Origin: Selenomonas sp.
GTDB lineage: Bacteria > Bacillota > Negativicutes > Selenomonadales > Selenomonadaceae
Reading direction: 5' to 3'
Assembly (NCBI GenBank): GCA_022482925.1
Contig: JAKVOG010000004.1
Span: forward strand, 1-64,000
Length of the DNA: 64,000 nucleotides
Part shown: one piece after another, positions 1 through 9,034 of the stretch
How the letters are laid out: every line of letters begins with the position of its first letter
How positions within the stretch are numbered: position 1 is the first letter of the stretch
Notes under the pieces: model-generated
Databases searched by the model: none
What the model saw: only the letters and a program-made list of their open reading frames with translations
What the model was told of the DNA's origin: nothing
Made by a program: the position numbers and the translations under genes

Positions 1-29
1 ATACAACCTATTTTTATGTTTTCATTCAT
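1..29 (-). CDS. 5' end of an unidentified gene (runs off window)
   Basis: An ATG at 27-29 on the minus strand is preceded by a GGAGGT ribosome site (38-43) at 7 nt spacing and opens a frame reading MNENIKIGC to the window edge. It follows the EpsG-type gene by 18 nt in the same direction, so it is probably the next exopolysaccharide gene. Nine codons do not allow identification. Confidence 0.55.
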
Positions 30-47
30 AAATAATACCTCCATTAA

Positions 48-1106
48 TCATTCAAAGAAAAACTTATATGGATAGATGTCATTTAAATTATAAAATTTTG
101 TATAATACGCATACAAACATGTTATACAGAATAGTATCGTTAATAAACGACGACAATATTTATTATCGATACTATATAGCAATGATGGTATAAAGGAAAC
201 TAACGTTATGCTATAAAAATATGTTACTCGACTTGCTATGGCAAAATAATATGAAAAAGATTGAATAGCTATAATGATCCAAAGAAAATTATAATAGATT
301 ATATTATTACTATCAATCAATAATATATGATTCTTTTTTATCAATAAAAAAGCCAAGACGATAAGATAAACCAAAAACATCATCTGACCTGTTTCTGAAT
401 CATTATCAAGTGAATAAAGTGTTCCATACAGGCCATTAAACAGTAACGCAGAAATTAAAGTTAGTATGTATTTCCCTAAGGCAAAACATATTACCGAAAA
501 GATTAAATAGATTATATTGTTTTTTATTGATATTTCTCTATAGGCTATAAAATACGCAGGAAGGAACAATATTGCTGCTGGATGAATCAATGCTGCTAGA
601 AATACGCAAAAAAAGAAACCTTTCTTTTTTCTATTAATTATATAGTCAATAGAATATATTATTATTGACATTGCTAAATACTGCTTGATTAAATGCAATC
701 CAATGGCATAAAAACCACAAGTAACATAGAAAAGCAACGACAACCAACAATTCTTAGACTTCCCATATATATACCGCATAATCAATCCAACAGATATTAC
801 CGCATCACAAAAAAGAAGTATTTGATAACTATTGGTAAGTCTCTTGATCATATAGGCATATGCCCAAAATGCAATTGCAGTTCCATTTTCATAAATATTA
901 TAAATATCATTTGGCAACTCATTGTAAAAAGCATTATAATAAGTTGTCGTATCTATACCAATATCACTAGCTCTAAGTCCAGCAATACAGATAAGGTATA
1001 TTCCACAAATGATGAATAGGTATTTTTCCAGATACTTGTTCTTAAAAAAAGAAAATAATATAGTACACAAAAATATAATAATGAAGATAAAATCAAATAC
1101 ATCCAA
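48..1106 (-). CDS. EpsG-type polysaccharide polymerase, multi-spanning membrane protein
   Basis: Predicted inner-membrane protein of 352 residues, almost wholly hydrophobic helices with short charged loops. The N-terminal run with GLRASDIGIDTTTYYNAF (about residues 43-60) matches the EpsG/Wzy-like family, in which an R..D..Y motif follows the first helices; the family is thought to polymerise repeat units or export polysaccharide. Start is TTG, chosen because GGAGGTG lies 7 nt upstream; an ATG at the same place is out of frame. It is the sixth full gene of the cluster and very AT-rich, as is usual for Wzy genes, whose sequence diverges quickly. The polymerase role is inferred from family and context. 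Confidence 0.7.
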   Translation of the reverse strand: MDVFDFIFIIIFLCTILFSFFKNKYLEKYLFIICGIYLICIAGLRASDIGIDTTTYYNAFYNELPNDIYNIYENGTAIAFWAYAYMIKRLTNSYQILLFCDAVISVGLIMRYIYGKSKNCWLSLLFYVTCGFYAIGLHLIKQYLAMSIIIYSIDYIINRKKKGFFFCVFLAALIHPAAILFLPAYFIAYREISIKNNIIYLIFSVICFALGKYILTLISALLFNGLYGTLYSLDNDSETGQMMFLVYLIVLAFLLIKKNHILLIDSNNIIYYNFLWIIIAIQSFSYYFAIASRVTYFYSITLVSFIPSLLYSIDNKYCRRLLTILFCITCLYAYYTKFYNLNDIYPYKFFFE

Positions 1107-1152
1107 TCGCTATCACCTCCCAAACATTAACATAGTGTTTATATCATATGAA

Positions 1153-2025
1153 TTATAATTTATGTAATATTTCATATACACTTCGTACTACTGTATATGA
1201 AAAACGTTTGGTATCATTAATCCATACAACAGGATAATCTTTTACTTTCATATTATGATATTGCACATAAATGCCAATTAAATATTCCGCAAGAAAACCA
1301 ATTTGCCTCGACCACTCTTCATCAGATAGTTTCCCATTCAGTCTTTTTTCGGCCTCAAACAGTATACTGAACATCCATCCCATGTAATCATCAAAATCAT
1401 CTTTTCTCATAATAAACATATTAAAATAATAGTTTTTATGCCCATCTAAAAACAGGCGCATAGCATCTTGATATTCTGGATATAAATCAACGATTACATC
1501 TTGGAATATATTCCAAGCAATCTCTGGATGCTTATCAACAAAAATTTCCTTCATCGATCTACATTTTCTATAAATAAGTCTATGAAATATATTCCATCTA
1601 GCAGGTTTAGGCAGGATTATATCATATTGTTCATCAAAAACATCCAGAATTCCTTTAGGATTTAAATCATCCTTAAAGAAATCACTAGTACTTTTAAAGA
1701 CTAATATAGGTTGGGGATGCACGAATTGTAGCAAACGAAAGAACGCCCGCTCCAATACATTATTATTAAATTTAAAGTAACGTCTATAATGTGATAATCC
1801 TATATAATCACTATCGATATCATTTTTCCATATCCAATACAAAGCCGTAAGTTCACAGTATACTGGATTCTTTTTTGATATATTATCACCCGTATTGTCA
1901 AAGCACATCCTTTTATCATAGAAACCATGCATCTCAGAATCACCAACATGAATTGGTTTATATGATTCATTTGTAGGAAACCATTTATTTTTCGATGTTG
2001 CAATATATATACTTATTTTCTTCAT
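1153..2025 (-). CDS. DUF4422-family glycosyltransferase
   Basis: 290 residues. It begins KKISIYIATSKNKW and contains PVYCELTALYWIWKN followed by DYIGLSHYRRYF, the hallmark of DUF4422 proteins found in capsule and O-antigen clusters, often annotated as glycosyltransferases. No signal peptide or membrane helix is evident, so it is probably cytosolic or membrane-associated. An AGGTG ribosome site precedes the ATG. The upstream transferase ends 5 nt away, indicating co-transcription. Donor and acceptor sugars cannot be read from the sequence. Confidence 0.75.
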   Translation of the reverse strand: MKKISIYIATSKNKWFPTNESYKPIHVGDSEMHGFYDKRMCFDNTGDNISKKNPVYCELTALYWIWKNDIDSDYIGLSHYRRYFKFNNNVLERAFFRLLQFVHPQPILVFKSTSDFFKDDLNPKGILDVFDEQYDIILPKPARWNIFHRLIYRKCRSMKEIFVDKHPEIAWNIFQDVIVDLYPEYQDAMRLFLDGHKNYYFNMFIMRKDDFDDYMGWMFSILFEAEKRLNGKLSDEEWSRQIGFLAEYLIGIYVQYHNMKVKDYPVVWINDTKRFSYTVVRSVYEILHKL

Positions 2026-2029
2026 ACTT

Positions 2030-2956
2030 TCACCTATTTTTCATTTTCACAGCATCATATAGAGCATTCAATTCCCTATTGCAATCTTTTTTCCATGATA
2101 GCTTATAAAACATCGTACTTTTTAAATACATCAACCGATTATCATTAAAAGTATTCAATGTATCTTTTTTTAAAAAAAAGATATACTGATTATTCATTGG
2201 TATATTAGCAATTAAATCCGATAACATCCTATTTATGCGAGTAAGATAATCTATTATGTAATCTATCAAGAAATAATCGACTAACATATCATGCTCTTTC
2301 CAATATTTATAAAAGCATTTCAATCCGACTTGAAAAAAAGGGTGTTTTTTATACGAAGTAGACATCAAGAACCCTGTCCATCTTCCATGAGCAATGTTAT
2401 AAGACTCAATATAATTCCCTTGTTTAACTGTAAAAAGTTCTGTATCTATGATTTCTAGCCGATTCATTATCGGTTCCGTTACAAAAACAGTAGCATCTAT
2501 CCACATTCCTCCATATTTTTCCAATAATGCAAATCTCAATATATCCGAAAAATGAGTAATAGAAAATTTATTATCATAAAATTTATCAGTAATATATTCA
2601 GGTATCTCCACATACTTTTCAAAATTATCTTTAGTAATCAATCTCAAATCACAACCTTCGCTCATCTGTATAAGTCTCTCATAACATTTTCTTACTACAG
2701 ATGGCATACAGTCCTCGCCTTGCCACCATAACACCCATATAGGAAACTGTGTTGAAGGAATCCTTTGCATCTTTACTTTGTCTAGTTTCATTGTATCTGC
2801 ATACGAATCCGAAACATATTTCGCTATCAATCTTTGACGCGCAGAATAATCCTTCTTCAATACATAAAAAAAATACAACGAAGAAAAGCACACACCAAAT
2901 TCTTTTATATAGGAATACAGATCTTCCTTTATGAAACGTATTTTATCCATACACAT
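2030..2956 (-). CDS. Capsular polysaccharide synthesis glycosyltransferase (GT32-like, DXD)
   Basis: 308 residues. The core WVLWWQGEDCMPSVVRKCYER (about residues 73-93) and SDILRFALLEKYGGMWIDATVFV (about 136-158) fit the capsular synthesis / DXD sugar-binding family (Gly_transf_sug, GT32-like); the D of WIDAT is the expected metal/nucleotide-sugar ligand. An N-terminal hydrophobic patch (FGVCFSSLYFFYVL) may attach it to the membrane. Two in-frame ATGs two codons apart could serve as start, and neither has a strong ribosome site. It sits between the GT8-like and DUF4422 genes. Confidence 0.72.
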   Translation of the reverse strand: MCMDKIRFIKEDLYSYIKEFGVCFSSLYFFYVLKKDYSARQRLIAKYVSDSYADTMKLDKVKMQRIPSTQFPIWVLWWQGEDCMPSVVRKCYERLIQMSEGCDLRLITKDNFEKYVEIPEYITDKFYDNKFSITHFSDILRFALLEKYGGMWIDATVFVTEPIMNRLEIIDTELFTVKQGNYIESYNIAHGRWTGFLMSTSYKKHPFFQVGLKCFYKYWKEHDMLVDYFLIDYIIDYLTRINRMLSDLIANIPMNNQYIFFLKKDTLNTFNDNRLMYLKSTMFYKLSWKKDCNRELNALYDAVKMKNR

Positions 2957-3009
2957 TCACTTTCATAGTTGCTATCAATGCATTTCTGCATCAACCGTAA
3001 TAAAAGATT

Positions 3010-3942
3010 TTATTTATAAGAATCTGCATCGTATTGTTTTACACCAGAGATCATACTGTAAAACAATCTTTTGACAATCCATTTTACAATGTAGTAAAAA
3101 TCAGCAGGCTCACGCTTTTCATCCTTAAAACATTCATTTTCATAATATTTATAAATAGGATTTGACCAATCATTACATTGCGGATTCAAACACCAATATT
3201 TATTCCATGGCTTAGGATTACTAGCAAAATGAATCAATCTACAGTCTGACAGCGACCTACCATTGATTTCTATCACATTGAATTCAACAGGTAGATATCT
3301 CACTTTATTATCAAATATTATATTTAAAATATCTTGATCTTCATAATCAAGATTACCATCTCTTTCAGACAACACCTTTAATATTTTTTTTAAGCATCCA
3401 TGGCTTCTCCATTGTTGTAAGTTAACCAATAAAACGCCCGCATTAAAATATATATGGTCTTTAGATAAGGCTAATTTCTTTTTTTGTTCATTCATTCGTT
3501 CAAGATCTGGAACAGCAGCCAATATCCTCTCACCAAGATTTATATCGGACAAGCAATCTAAAGACCTTACACAAATCACATCTGCATCCAAATACAAAAC
3601 ATATTTCCCATTTTCAATTGAATCAAAAAGAAAAAATCTATAATACGTAGCAAGAGATAACTCTTTATGTTTAAGCGGCCACTCTTTCAAACAATCTTTG
3701 TTTATTAAATATAAAATAATTACTACATTATATTTATTAGCAAATTCATCGAGAATGATTTTAGCAGCATCACTAATATCATCCATTGCTAAATAAAATG
3801 ATACAGATTTATTATGCTGGATAACCGATGTCATAGAAACAAGTACATATCGTAAATAATTTTCATCAACTCCGTAAGCTATACGAATCTTACCTTCGTC
3901 TTTATTCTTACCAAACTGTATTACCTCTTTTAATCTCTCCAT
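3010..3942 (-). CDS. Glycosyltransferase family 8 (LPS galactosyl/glucosyltransferase-like)
   Basis: 310 residues with the GT8 signatures in order: RIAYGVDENYLRYVLVSM near the N-terminus, YVLYLDADVICVRSL (DXD, about residue 116), YFNAGVLLVNLQQWR and DQDILN. GT8 enzymes are retaining, UDP-sugar dependent, and in such clusters usually add a glucose or galactose branch or backbone unit. No transmembrane segment is seen apart from weak C-terminal hydrophobicity. AT-rich like its left-hand neighbours. Donor and linkage are unknown. Confidence 0.82.
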   Translation of the reverse strand: MERLKEVIQFGKNKDEGKIRIAYGVDENYLRYVLVSMTSVIQHNKSVSFYLAMDDISDAAKIILDEFANKYNVVIILYLINKDCLKEWPLKHKELSLATYYRFFLFDSIENGKYVLYLDADVICVRSLDCLSDINLGERILAAVPDLERMNEQKKKLALSKDHIYFNAGVLLVNLQQWRSHGCLKKILKVLSERDGNLDYEDQDILNIIFDNKVRYLPVEFNVIEINGRSLSDCRLIHFASNPKPWNKYWCLNPQCNDWSNPIYKYYENECFKDEKREPADFYYIVKWIVKRLFYSMISGVKQYDADSYK

Positions 3943-3980
3943 ATATTTTTCACCATTGATAGATATAACTATTTCTTTTA

Positions 3981-5069
3981 TTACAGTAGCTCTTTTATTT
4001 TTCTAAACTGGCTACAAAACGACTCTTTACTAAAGCGTTCTGAATTTTTACGACAGTCTTCATACCGTATATCATACTGCTCAAAAACATTTATCTGTTC
4101 CTTGATGCATTGTTTTGTTTGCTCCTTAAAAAAACAACCTGTCATTCCAGATTTTATAGTCTCTAATGCACCGCCTCTACCATATGCGATTACAGGAGTA
4201 CCGCAAGCCTGTGCTTCCACCGGAGTAATACCAAAATCCTCTTCTGCAGCAAACACAAAAGCTTTAGCATGTTGCATTTTTTCTTTCAATACTTCAAATG
4301 GTTGATACCCCATAATTACTACGTTATCTTTTGCGATTTCTTGGATGCTTTTAAGCTCCGGTCCATCGCCAATAACAATCAATTTCTTATCTGGAATTTC
4401 GTTAAATGCTTCGACAATCAATTTCACTTTTTTATAAGGAACTAAGCGTGATGCTGTCAGATAATAGTCCTCTTTCTTCTCGCAATATTCAAAAGCATCA
4501 ATATCTACCGGTGGATATATTACCTCTGCATTCCGCCCATAAACTTTCTTGATACGTTTTGCTATAAATTGAGAATTGGCTATAAAACAATCCACTCCAT
4601 TAGACGTACGACTATCCCACATGCGCATATAATGTAAAATTATTTTAGCTATCCATCCCTTAAGCCCATAATCAAGTCCAGATTCTCTCAAATACTGATG
4701 TGTCAAGTCCCATGCATAACGGATTGGCGAATGTACATAAGAAACATGCACTTGATTCGGTCCTGTGATAATCCCCTTTGCCACGCAATGTGAACTAGAT
4801 ATAACTAAATCATAACCTGTCACATCCAACTGTTCTATCGCCAATGGCATCATAGGTAAATATGAGCGATAATGCTTCCTTGCACCAGGCAAATTTTGGA
4901 TAAAACTAGTATGCGTTTTTTTATTTTTGATAAAGCCACGTTGATCTTCTGGCAAAAAATCTACTAAACAAAACAAATCGGCTTCTGGATATATATTCAA
5001 TATCTGTTCCAATACACGCTCTGCACCGGCATAAACGACTAGCCAATCACAAACAATTGCTACTTTCAT
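3981..5069 (-). CDS. Glycosyltransferase family 4 (GT-B fold)
   Basis: About 362 residues. MKVAIVCDWLVVYAGAERVLEQIL opens a GT-B N-terminal Rossmann domain; LTASRLVPYKKVKLIVEAF and the IVIGDGPE stretch start the C-terminal domain, and EEDFGITPVEAQACGTPVIAYGRGGALETI carries the E-x7-E catalytic signature of retaining GT4 enzymes. Start is taken as the ATG at 5069, with AAGG about 7 nt upstream, two bases after the preceding stop. An upstream in-frame TTG would overlap that gene. Probably adds an early sugar of the repeat unit; specificity unknown. Confidence 0.85.
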   Translation of the reverse strand: MKVAIVCDWLVVYAGAERVLEQILNIYPEADLFCLVDFLPEDQRGFIKNKKTHTSFIQNLPGARKHYRSYLPMMPLAIEQLDVTGYDLVISSSHCVAKGIITGPNQVHVSYVHSPIRYAWDLTHQYLRESGLDYGLKGWIAKIILHYMRMWDSRTSNGVDCFIANSQFIAKRIKKVYGRNAEVIYPPVDIDAFEYCEKKEDYYLTASRLVPYKKVKLIVEAFNEIPDKKLIVIGDGPELKSIQEIAKDNVVIMGYQPFEVLKEKMQHAKAFVFAAEEDFGITPVEAQACGTPVIAYGRGGALETIKSGMTGCFFKEQTKQCIKEQINVFEQYDIRYEDCRKNSERFSKESFCSQFRKIKELL

Positions 5070-5071
5070 TT

Positions 5072-6421
5072 TCAACCTTCTTGTTTATATGCAATAAGTC
5101 CATATCCAAGTGCACCCATGCAACCTAATATAAAACCAATGACAACAATCCACTTCTTTTTTGGTGCAACTGGTTTGTCTCCATCTGATAAATTAGCTGG
5201 GTCAATAATCTGAATATCCATGCTTTCCATAGCTTCCTGAATCTTATCCTGTTCACACTGTTTGACGAGATTCAAATAAATCTCATTCTTGATCTTGGCA
5301 TCACGATCAAGTTGCATATAGGTCATGACACTATCTGGGAATTGCCCCATCTCTTTTTCTTTCTCTCCACGCTTAGCCTTGATTGCTGCCTCGCTAGCCG
5401 TAGCTGCACTGGCTTGTGCCTGGGACAAAGCCTGATTCTTCAGGAGCTCACTCTGAGCTGGGTTAAGCGTAGCTGCGTTGGAATCAACTGCTGCAGATAC
5501 CTCCTGGGATAATGATTGCTGCAATTCATTCAACTGTTCCTGTGCACTGATAACCGATGGATGATTATCCGTATAATGCTGACGCAAACCGACCAGTTCT
5601 ACTTCTTTAGCTACAATCTGGCTGCGAATACTCTGCACCGTACTGTTATCATTGATGTTGTAGGCTTTTGATCCAGCCTTTTGCTCGCCCAGTTTGCTTG
5701 TAGCTGTATCATATTGCGCCTGCGCTGCTCTCTGCTGGACTTCCATGTCGCTGATGGCCTTGTCATAGGCATTGAGCTGTTCAATAGCAAGCTTCGCCTG
5801 ATCATCAGGACTATATATCTTGTTCTCCCTCGAGAATTCTGCCAGTTTCTGGGCTGCATCGTCCGATTCCTGCTTGGCGGTATCGATACGATCATTGAGG
5901 AACTTCACTAGCAGGCTCTGTGTCTGCTGATTCATATTTGTCTGCATGAGCAGGAAGTTATCCACAACAGACTGTGAAATCATCTGTGCTTCCTCCGGAG
6001 TCTTTCCCTTAGCCGTAACCGTGATCAGATTCGTTTGCTTCGTATTCTTGATATCCAAGTAACTCTTCACAAAACCAGCGATATCCGGCTTGGACTTATC
6101 ATCTTTCCATTCCATACTGTCAATGATTGGCTGAAGGACCGTACGGCTCTTCATCAGCTCAATATAGTTCGCGGGCGACCCGCCAGAGCTACCTCCAAGG
6201 TTGATTCCAGCCATAGCGTCTACGGCTGATGCCCCACTCACATCGACCTTGCTTGAACTGCGTGTCTGCACGAGTGTGGTGGATTCATACTGTTTCGGTA
6301 AAACAAACGCAATGATAACCGCAACAATCGTACAGAAGGCTATGATTCCCACCACTACCTTCTTCTTTTCCAGCATGATTCGTGCGAGTCGGCCGAGGTC
6401 GATTGATTCTTCATGTTCCAT
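5072..6421 (-). CDS. Wzz-type chain-length determinant / polysaccharide co-polymerase
   Basis: 449 residues with the Wzz layout: a short cytosolic N-terminus, TM1 (about 21-42, VVVGIIAFCTIVAVIIAFVLP), a long periplasmic region rich in Q, A, S and E that should form coiled coils (about 150-390), and TM2 near the C-terminus after PVAPKKKWIVVIGFILG, the proline-rich motif of the family. No Walker motifs or tyrosine-rich tail follow, so it is not fused to a BY-kinase. It controls polymer length with the EpsG-type polymerase. Base composition changes inside and just left of this gene from moderate GC to strongly AT-rich. Confidence 0.88.
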   Translation of the reverse strand: MEHEESIDLGRLARIMLEKKKVVVGIIAFCTIVAVIIAFVLPKQYESTTLVQTRSSSKVDVSGASAVDAMAGINLGGSSGGSPANYIELMKSRTVLQPIIDSMEWKDDKSKPDIAGFVKSYLDIKNTKQTNLITVTAKGKTPEEAQMISQSVVDNFLLMQTNMNQQTQSLLVKFLNDRIDTAKQESDDAAQKLAEFSRENKIYSPDDQAKLAIEQLNAYDKAISDMEVQQRAAQAQYDTATSKLGEQKAGSKAYNINDNSTVQSIRSQIVAKEVELVGLRQHYTDNHPSVISAQEQLNELQQSLSQEVSAAVDSNAATLNPAQSELLKNQALSQAQASAATASEAAIKAKRGEKEKEMGQFPDSVMTYMQLDRDAKIKNEIYLNLVKQCEQDKIQEAMESMDIQIIDPANLSDGDKPVAPKKKWIVVIGFILGCMGALGYGLIAYKQEG

Positions 6422-6469
6422 TTGATTTCTTCGCTCCTATCTTATCTACGCATTTCTCATTATTTACGC

Positions 6470-7894
6470 TCAATATGCGCCCTTACCACAGAAAACCGCT
6501 TTGAATGTCTTGAACAGATACATGAGGTCGATCCATACAGACCAGTTCCTCACATACCAGGTATCCATGGCAACACGTTCTTCATATGTCGTGTCACTGC
6601 GTCCACTGGCCTGCCACATACCGGTGATACCTGGCAGGACCATGGAATATTCTCTGAAGTGCTCTCCATAACGCTTGATTTCCTTGGTCACGATAGGCCG
6701 TGGTCCTACCAGACTCATATCACCACGGATCACATTCCATAGCTGAGGCAGTTCGTCCAGACTTGTTTTCCTAAGGAATGCGCCCAGCTTCGTTACCCGT
6801 GGATCATTGGTGAGCTTGAATGAGTCCTCCCATTCCTTGCGGGCCTCTGGATTATCTTTCAGATAGGCTTCCAGTTTTGCCTGCGCATCAGGGACCATGG
6901 TCTGGAACTTGTAGCAGGGAAACAACTTCCCTTTGCGCCCTACCCTTTGATGTGCAAAGATCACAGTGCCTTTGTTGTCCTTCCAGACCATAAGTGCAAT
7001 GATGATGAGCACCGGCGAGATCAGAATTCCACCGGTCAGTGTGCAGAAGAGATCGAAGCAGCGCTTGAACAAGCGGTTTCTGCGTCTTGCCAGATTGTTC
7101 TTCAGCTGCAGCATCAGGATTTCTTCGCTGAACAATACCTGCGCCTTGACCCCAGCCATTGGCGTACCAATCAGATCCGGTACATAAGAAATGTTACGTA
7201 CGTGTGGCTGGATACGGGAGATCAGGTTAGTCAGCTTATCCTTGTCCAGTCCCGGTGCCGTGATGATGACGGTCTTCACGCCACTCTGACGGATGATTTC
7301 CTCGGCCTGATCCAGATTGCCCAACAGCAGGAACTGACGGGTCAGTTCGGGGGAAATCGGGTGGTCATCGAGCAAACCAATGATGTCGTAGCGGTAGCCC
7401 AGATCACCATCGTAGAAGCGCAGGACGCGCTTGGCCGTCTTGCCGGCACCGATCAGGATCACTGGCTCGGTGAGCAGGTGGAAGCGCTTGAGGAATTTCC
7501 GGGCAATGTAGCGCAGGCAGTAAATATTGAATAATACCAGGATGCCGAAAAGGACAACGTAGAGCCTAGAGGCAACCAGGCTTTCCCGGAAGAAGTACAG
7601 GACCAGGAGGCAGGTCACCAACCCATAGATGACCGAGTAGAAGATGTCCTTCATGTTCTCCAGAATTGGCTGCATATGGGTGTAGGCCCGCGAACTGCCC
7701 AGAAACATCAGGAATACCAGTGGGATCCAGAGGTAGATGTAAGATCCGCCGATATGGTAATCCATACTCCCCAGCAGCCAGTGAAGTTCAAAGGCTGCCT
7801 TTTCTGCCAGCAGGATGGCACTGTAGTCCAGCAGGACGAACAGGACCGGTGGCAGATAGTTATGCAGTTGGTGGTAGATTGAGTTCTTGCGCAA
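6470..7894 (-). CDS. wbaP: Undecaprenyl-phosphate sugar-1-phosphate transferase (WbaP-type)
   Basis: 474 residues. About five N-terminal TM helices, a nucleotide-binding-like middle domain (VILIGAGKTAKRVLRFYDGD, about 142-161), then the catalytic bacterial-sugar-transferase domain: KRCFDLFCTLTGGILISPV helix, KDNKGTVIFAHQRVGRKGKLFPCYKFQTM, LRKTSLDELPQLWNVIRGDMSLVGPRP and PGITGMWQASGRSD. The enzyme moves hexose-1-P (galactose in WbaP) from a UDP-sugar to undecaprenyl phosphate, priming each repeat unit at the inner face of the membrane. First gene of the operon. Start codon is TTG with AGGAG 11 nt upstream. The sugar cannot be told from sequence alone. Confidence 0.9.
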   Translation of the reverse strand: MRKNSIYHQLHNYLPPVLFVLLDYSAILLAEKAAFELHWLLGSMDYHIGGSYIYLWIPLVFLMFLGSSRAYTHMQPILENMKDIFYSVIYGLVTCLLVLYFFRESLVASRLYVVLFGILVLFNIYCLRYIARKFLKRFHLLTEPVILIGAGKTAKRVLRFYDGDLGYRYDIIGLLDDHPISPELTRQFLLLGNLDQAEEIIRQSGVKTVIITAPGLDKDKLTNLISRIQPHVRNISYVPDLIGTPMAGVKAQVLFSEEILMLQLKNNLARRRNRLFKRCFDLFCTLTGGILISPVLIIIALMVWKDNKGTVIFAHQRVGRKGKLFPCYKFQTMVPDAQAKLEAYLKDNPEARKEWEDSFKLTNDPRVTKLGAFLRKTSLDELPQLWNVIRGDMSLVGPRPIVTKEIKRYGEHFREYSMVLPGITGMWQASGRSDTTYEERVAMDTWYVRNWSVWIDLMYLFKTFKAVFCGKGAY

Positions 7895-7912
7895 TCTTTA
7901 TGCAGCTCCTAT

Positions 7913-7958
7913 GTGTATTTTACACTGTATTTTAACTATAAATCACGCGTAAATTTAC
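7913..7958. promoter_or_regulatory. Two palindromic sites in the wbaP leader
   Basis: GTGTATTTTACAC (7913-7925) is an inverted repeat of GTGTA around three bases, and GTAAATTTAC (7949-7958) is a perfect 10-bp palindrome inside a GTGTAAATTTACGC match. Both lie downstream of the proposed promoter, so a protein bound here would block early elongation. A third copy is at 8068. The binding protein is unknown. Confidence 0.5.
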
Positions 7959-7977
7959 ACGGTTTATTGCAAGTCTC

Positions 7978-8006
7978 ATTATAGCAAAGTAGCGCCCCTA
8001 TGTCTA
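7978..8006 (-). promoter_or_regulatory. Promoter for the exopolysaccharide operon
   Basis: On the minus strand TAGACA (8001-8006), a 17-bp spacer and TATAAT (7978-7983) form a near-consensus sigma-A promoter. Predicted transcription start is near 7971, leaving a leader of about 75 nt before the wbaP start. Confidence 0.65.
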
Positions 8007-8067
8007 ATTTTTAGCATCTTATATGAAGTAAGTTTTATATTGTTGCATGTATGTCACTATTATAATT

Positions 8068-8082
8068 AGTGTATTTTACACT
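8068..8082. promoter_or_regulatory. Third GTGTAnnnTACAC-type palindrome upstream of wbaP
   Basis: AGTGTATTTTACACT repeats, base for base in its core, the site at 7913-7925. It lies about 65 bp upstream of the -35 box. Its repeated core and spacing suggest an operator or DNA-looping site rather than chance, but this is inference. Confidence 0.45.
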
Positions 8083-8104
8083 TTAATTTTGAATGTTTGT
8101 ACAT

Positions 8105-8174
8105 AAAAAGGCTGTTACACAAAAGAACCAACTTGCATACGTACAAGTAGAGTTCTTATGTGCAACAGCCTTTT
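8105..8174 (-). terminator. Long hairpin terminator after ydcF-like gene
   Basis: Arms at 8105-8127 and 8152-8174 pair over about 23 bp with two mismatches, with a small inner ACTTG/CAAGT stem. On the minus strand it ends in GCCTTTTTAT, typical of an intrinsic terminator. It lies 38 nt past the 3' end of the 8213-8971 gene. The outer stem is shared in sequence with the hairpin at 9035. Confidence 0.8.
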
Positions 8175-8212
8175 ACTGGCTATTTGCCGTATTCTCTATT
8201 CAATTCAGCCGC

Positions 8213-8971
8213 TCATTGAGCACCAAGCCGGATGGCTGCGATGCCAAGGTATTCTTTGAGTGCCATGGCCGAGTCCTGCAGGTTACTGGCCTCTGGGATC
8301 AAGTCGATGATCGGGTTGAAATGCCACTCTGCGGTCCGCCTATAGTGAGTCGGGTAGATCTCACAGGACAGGCCTTCGCGGTCAAAGATCATCGCGGTCC
8401 GCGGAGCCTGAGCGGCAACTACGAGCAGGATGGGATGCTGCCAACCCTGCTGGCGACAGATCCCGGCTGCGAATCTGGCATTCTCGACGGTATTCCGGCT
8501 GCGATTCTCGGCATATAGGTCATGCTCTGGTACGCCCATCTGCTGGAACTGCCTGCTGGCGATATCGGCCTCGGTTCCGGTGTCAGCATAGACCGTTCCA
8601 CCGGATATCAGGATGGGAAGCTTCGTCTGCTGATACAGGCGTATGGTCGTCAGCATGCTTTTTGCCATGGTCCCGGATGGTTGTCCCACACCATCAAGAT
8701 CCGGCACACCACCTACGGAGCCATTCCCCAACATGAGCAGGACGTCCCCGTCTATCTGCTGCGGTGGAGCAGTCCAATTTTCCAATGGTTTCACCAGGAG
8801 GTCTGCGCCGACCCGGATCGACAGCAGATAGAATACCGCCAATACCACACTGAACAGGACCCGCCCACGCTGTCTATGCCGCCAACCATACAGATTCAGT
8901 CCGAATAGGATAAGGAAGATACCTGCCGGCGGCAAAAGCCACTGATAGATAAACTTGACCAAATATAACAC
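8213..8971 (-). CDS. YdcF/SanA/ElyC-like DUF218 membrane protein
   Basis: 252 residues: two N-terminal TM helices (about 10-27 and 38-58), then a soluble DUF218 domain with DVLLMLGNGSVGGVPDLDG, LPILISGGTVYAD, DLYAENRSRNTVENARFAA and LVVAAQAPRTAMIFDREGL. Related proteins (ElyC, SanA) act in envelope integrity and lipid-carrier/peptidoglycan metabolism; the biochemical reaction is unsettled. GTG start with an AGAGGTG ribosome site 8 nt upstream. It is a single-gene unit with its own promoter and terminator, between the polysaccharide and purine operons. Its envelope role is inferred from the family. Confidence 0.82.
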   Translation of the reverse strand: MLYLVKFIYQWLLPPAGIFLILFGLNLYGWRHRQRGRVLFSVVLAVFYLLSIRVGADLLVKPLENWTAPPQQIDGDVLLMLGNGSVGGVPDLDGVGQPSGTMAKSMLTTIRLYQQTKLPILISGGTVYADTGTEADIASRQFQQMGVPEHDLYAENRSRNTVENARFAAGICRQQGWQHPILLVVAAQAPRTAMIFDREGLSCEIYPTHYRRTAEWHFNPIIDLIPEASNLQDSAMALKEYLGIAAIRLGAQ

Positions 8972-8997
8972 GTATTTTGCACCTCTTTCATTACTAT

Positions 8998-9026
8998 ATA
9001 TTAGCAGAATAAGAGGTTTTCTCCAA
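8998..9026 (-). promoter_or_regulatory. Promoter for the ydcF-like gene
   Basis: TTGGAG (9021-9026), a 17-bp spacer and TAATAT (8998-9003) on the minus strand, 27 bp before the GTG start and just after the purine-operon terminator. Confidence 0.6.
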
Positions 9027-9034
9027 CCTATAAA

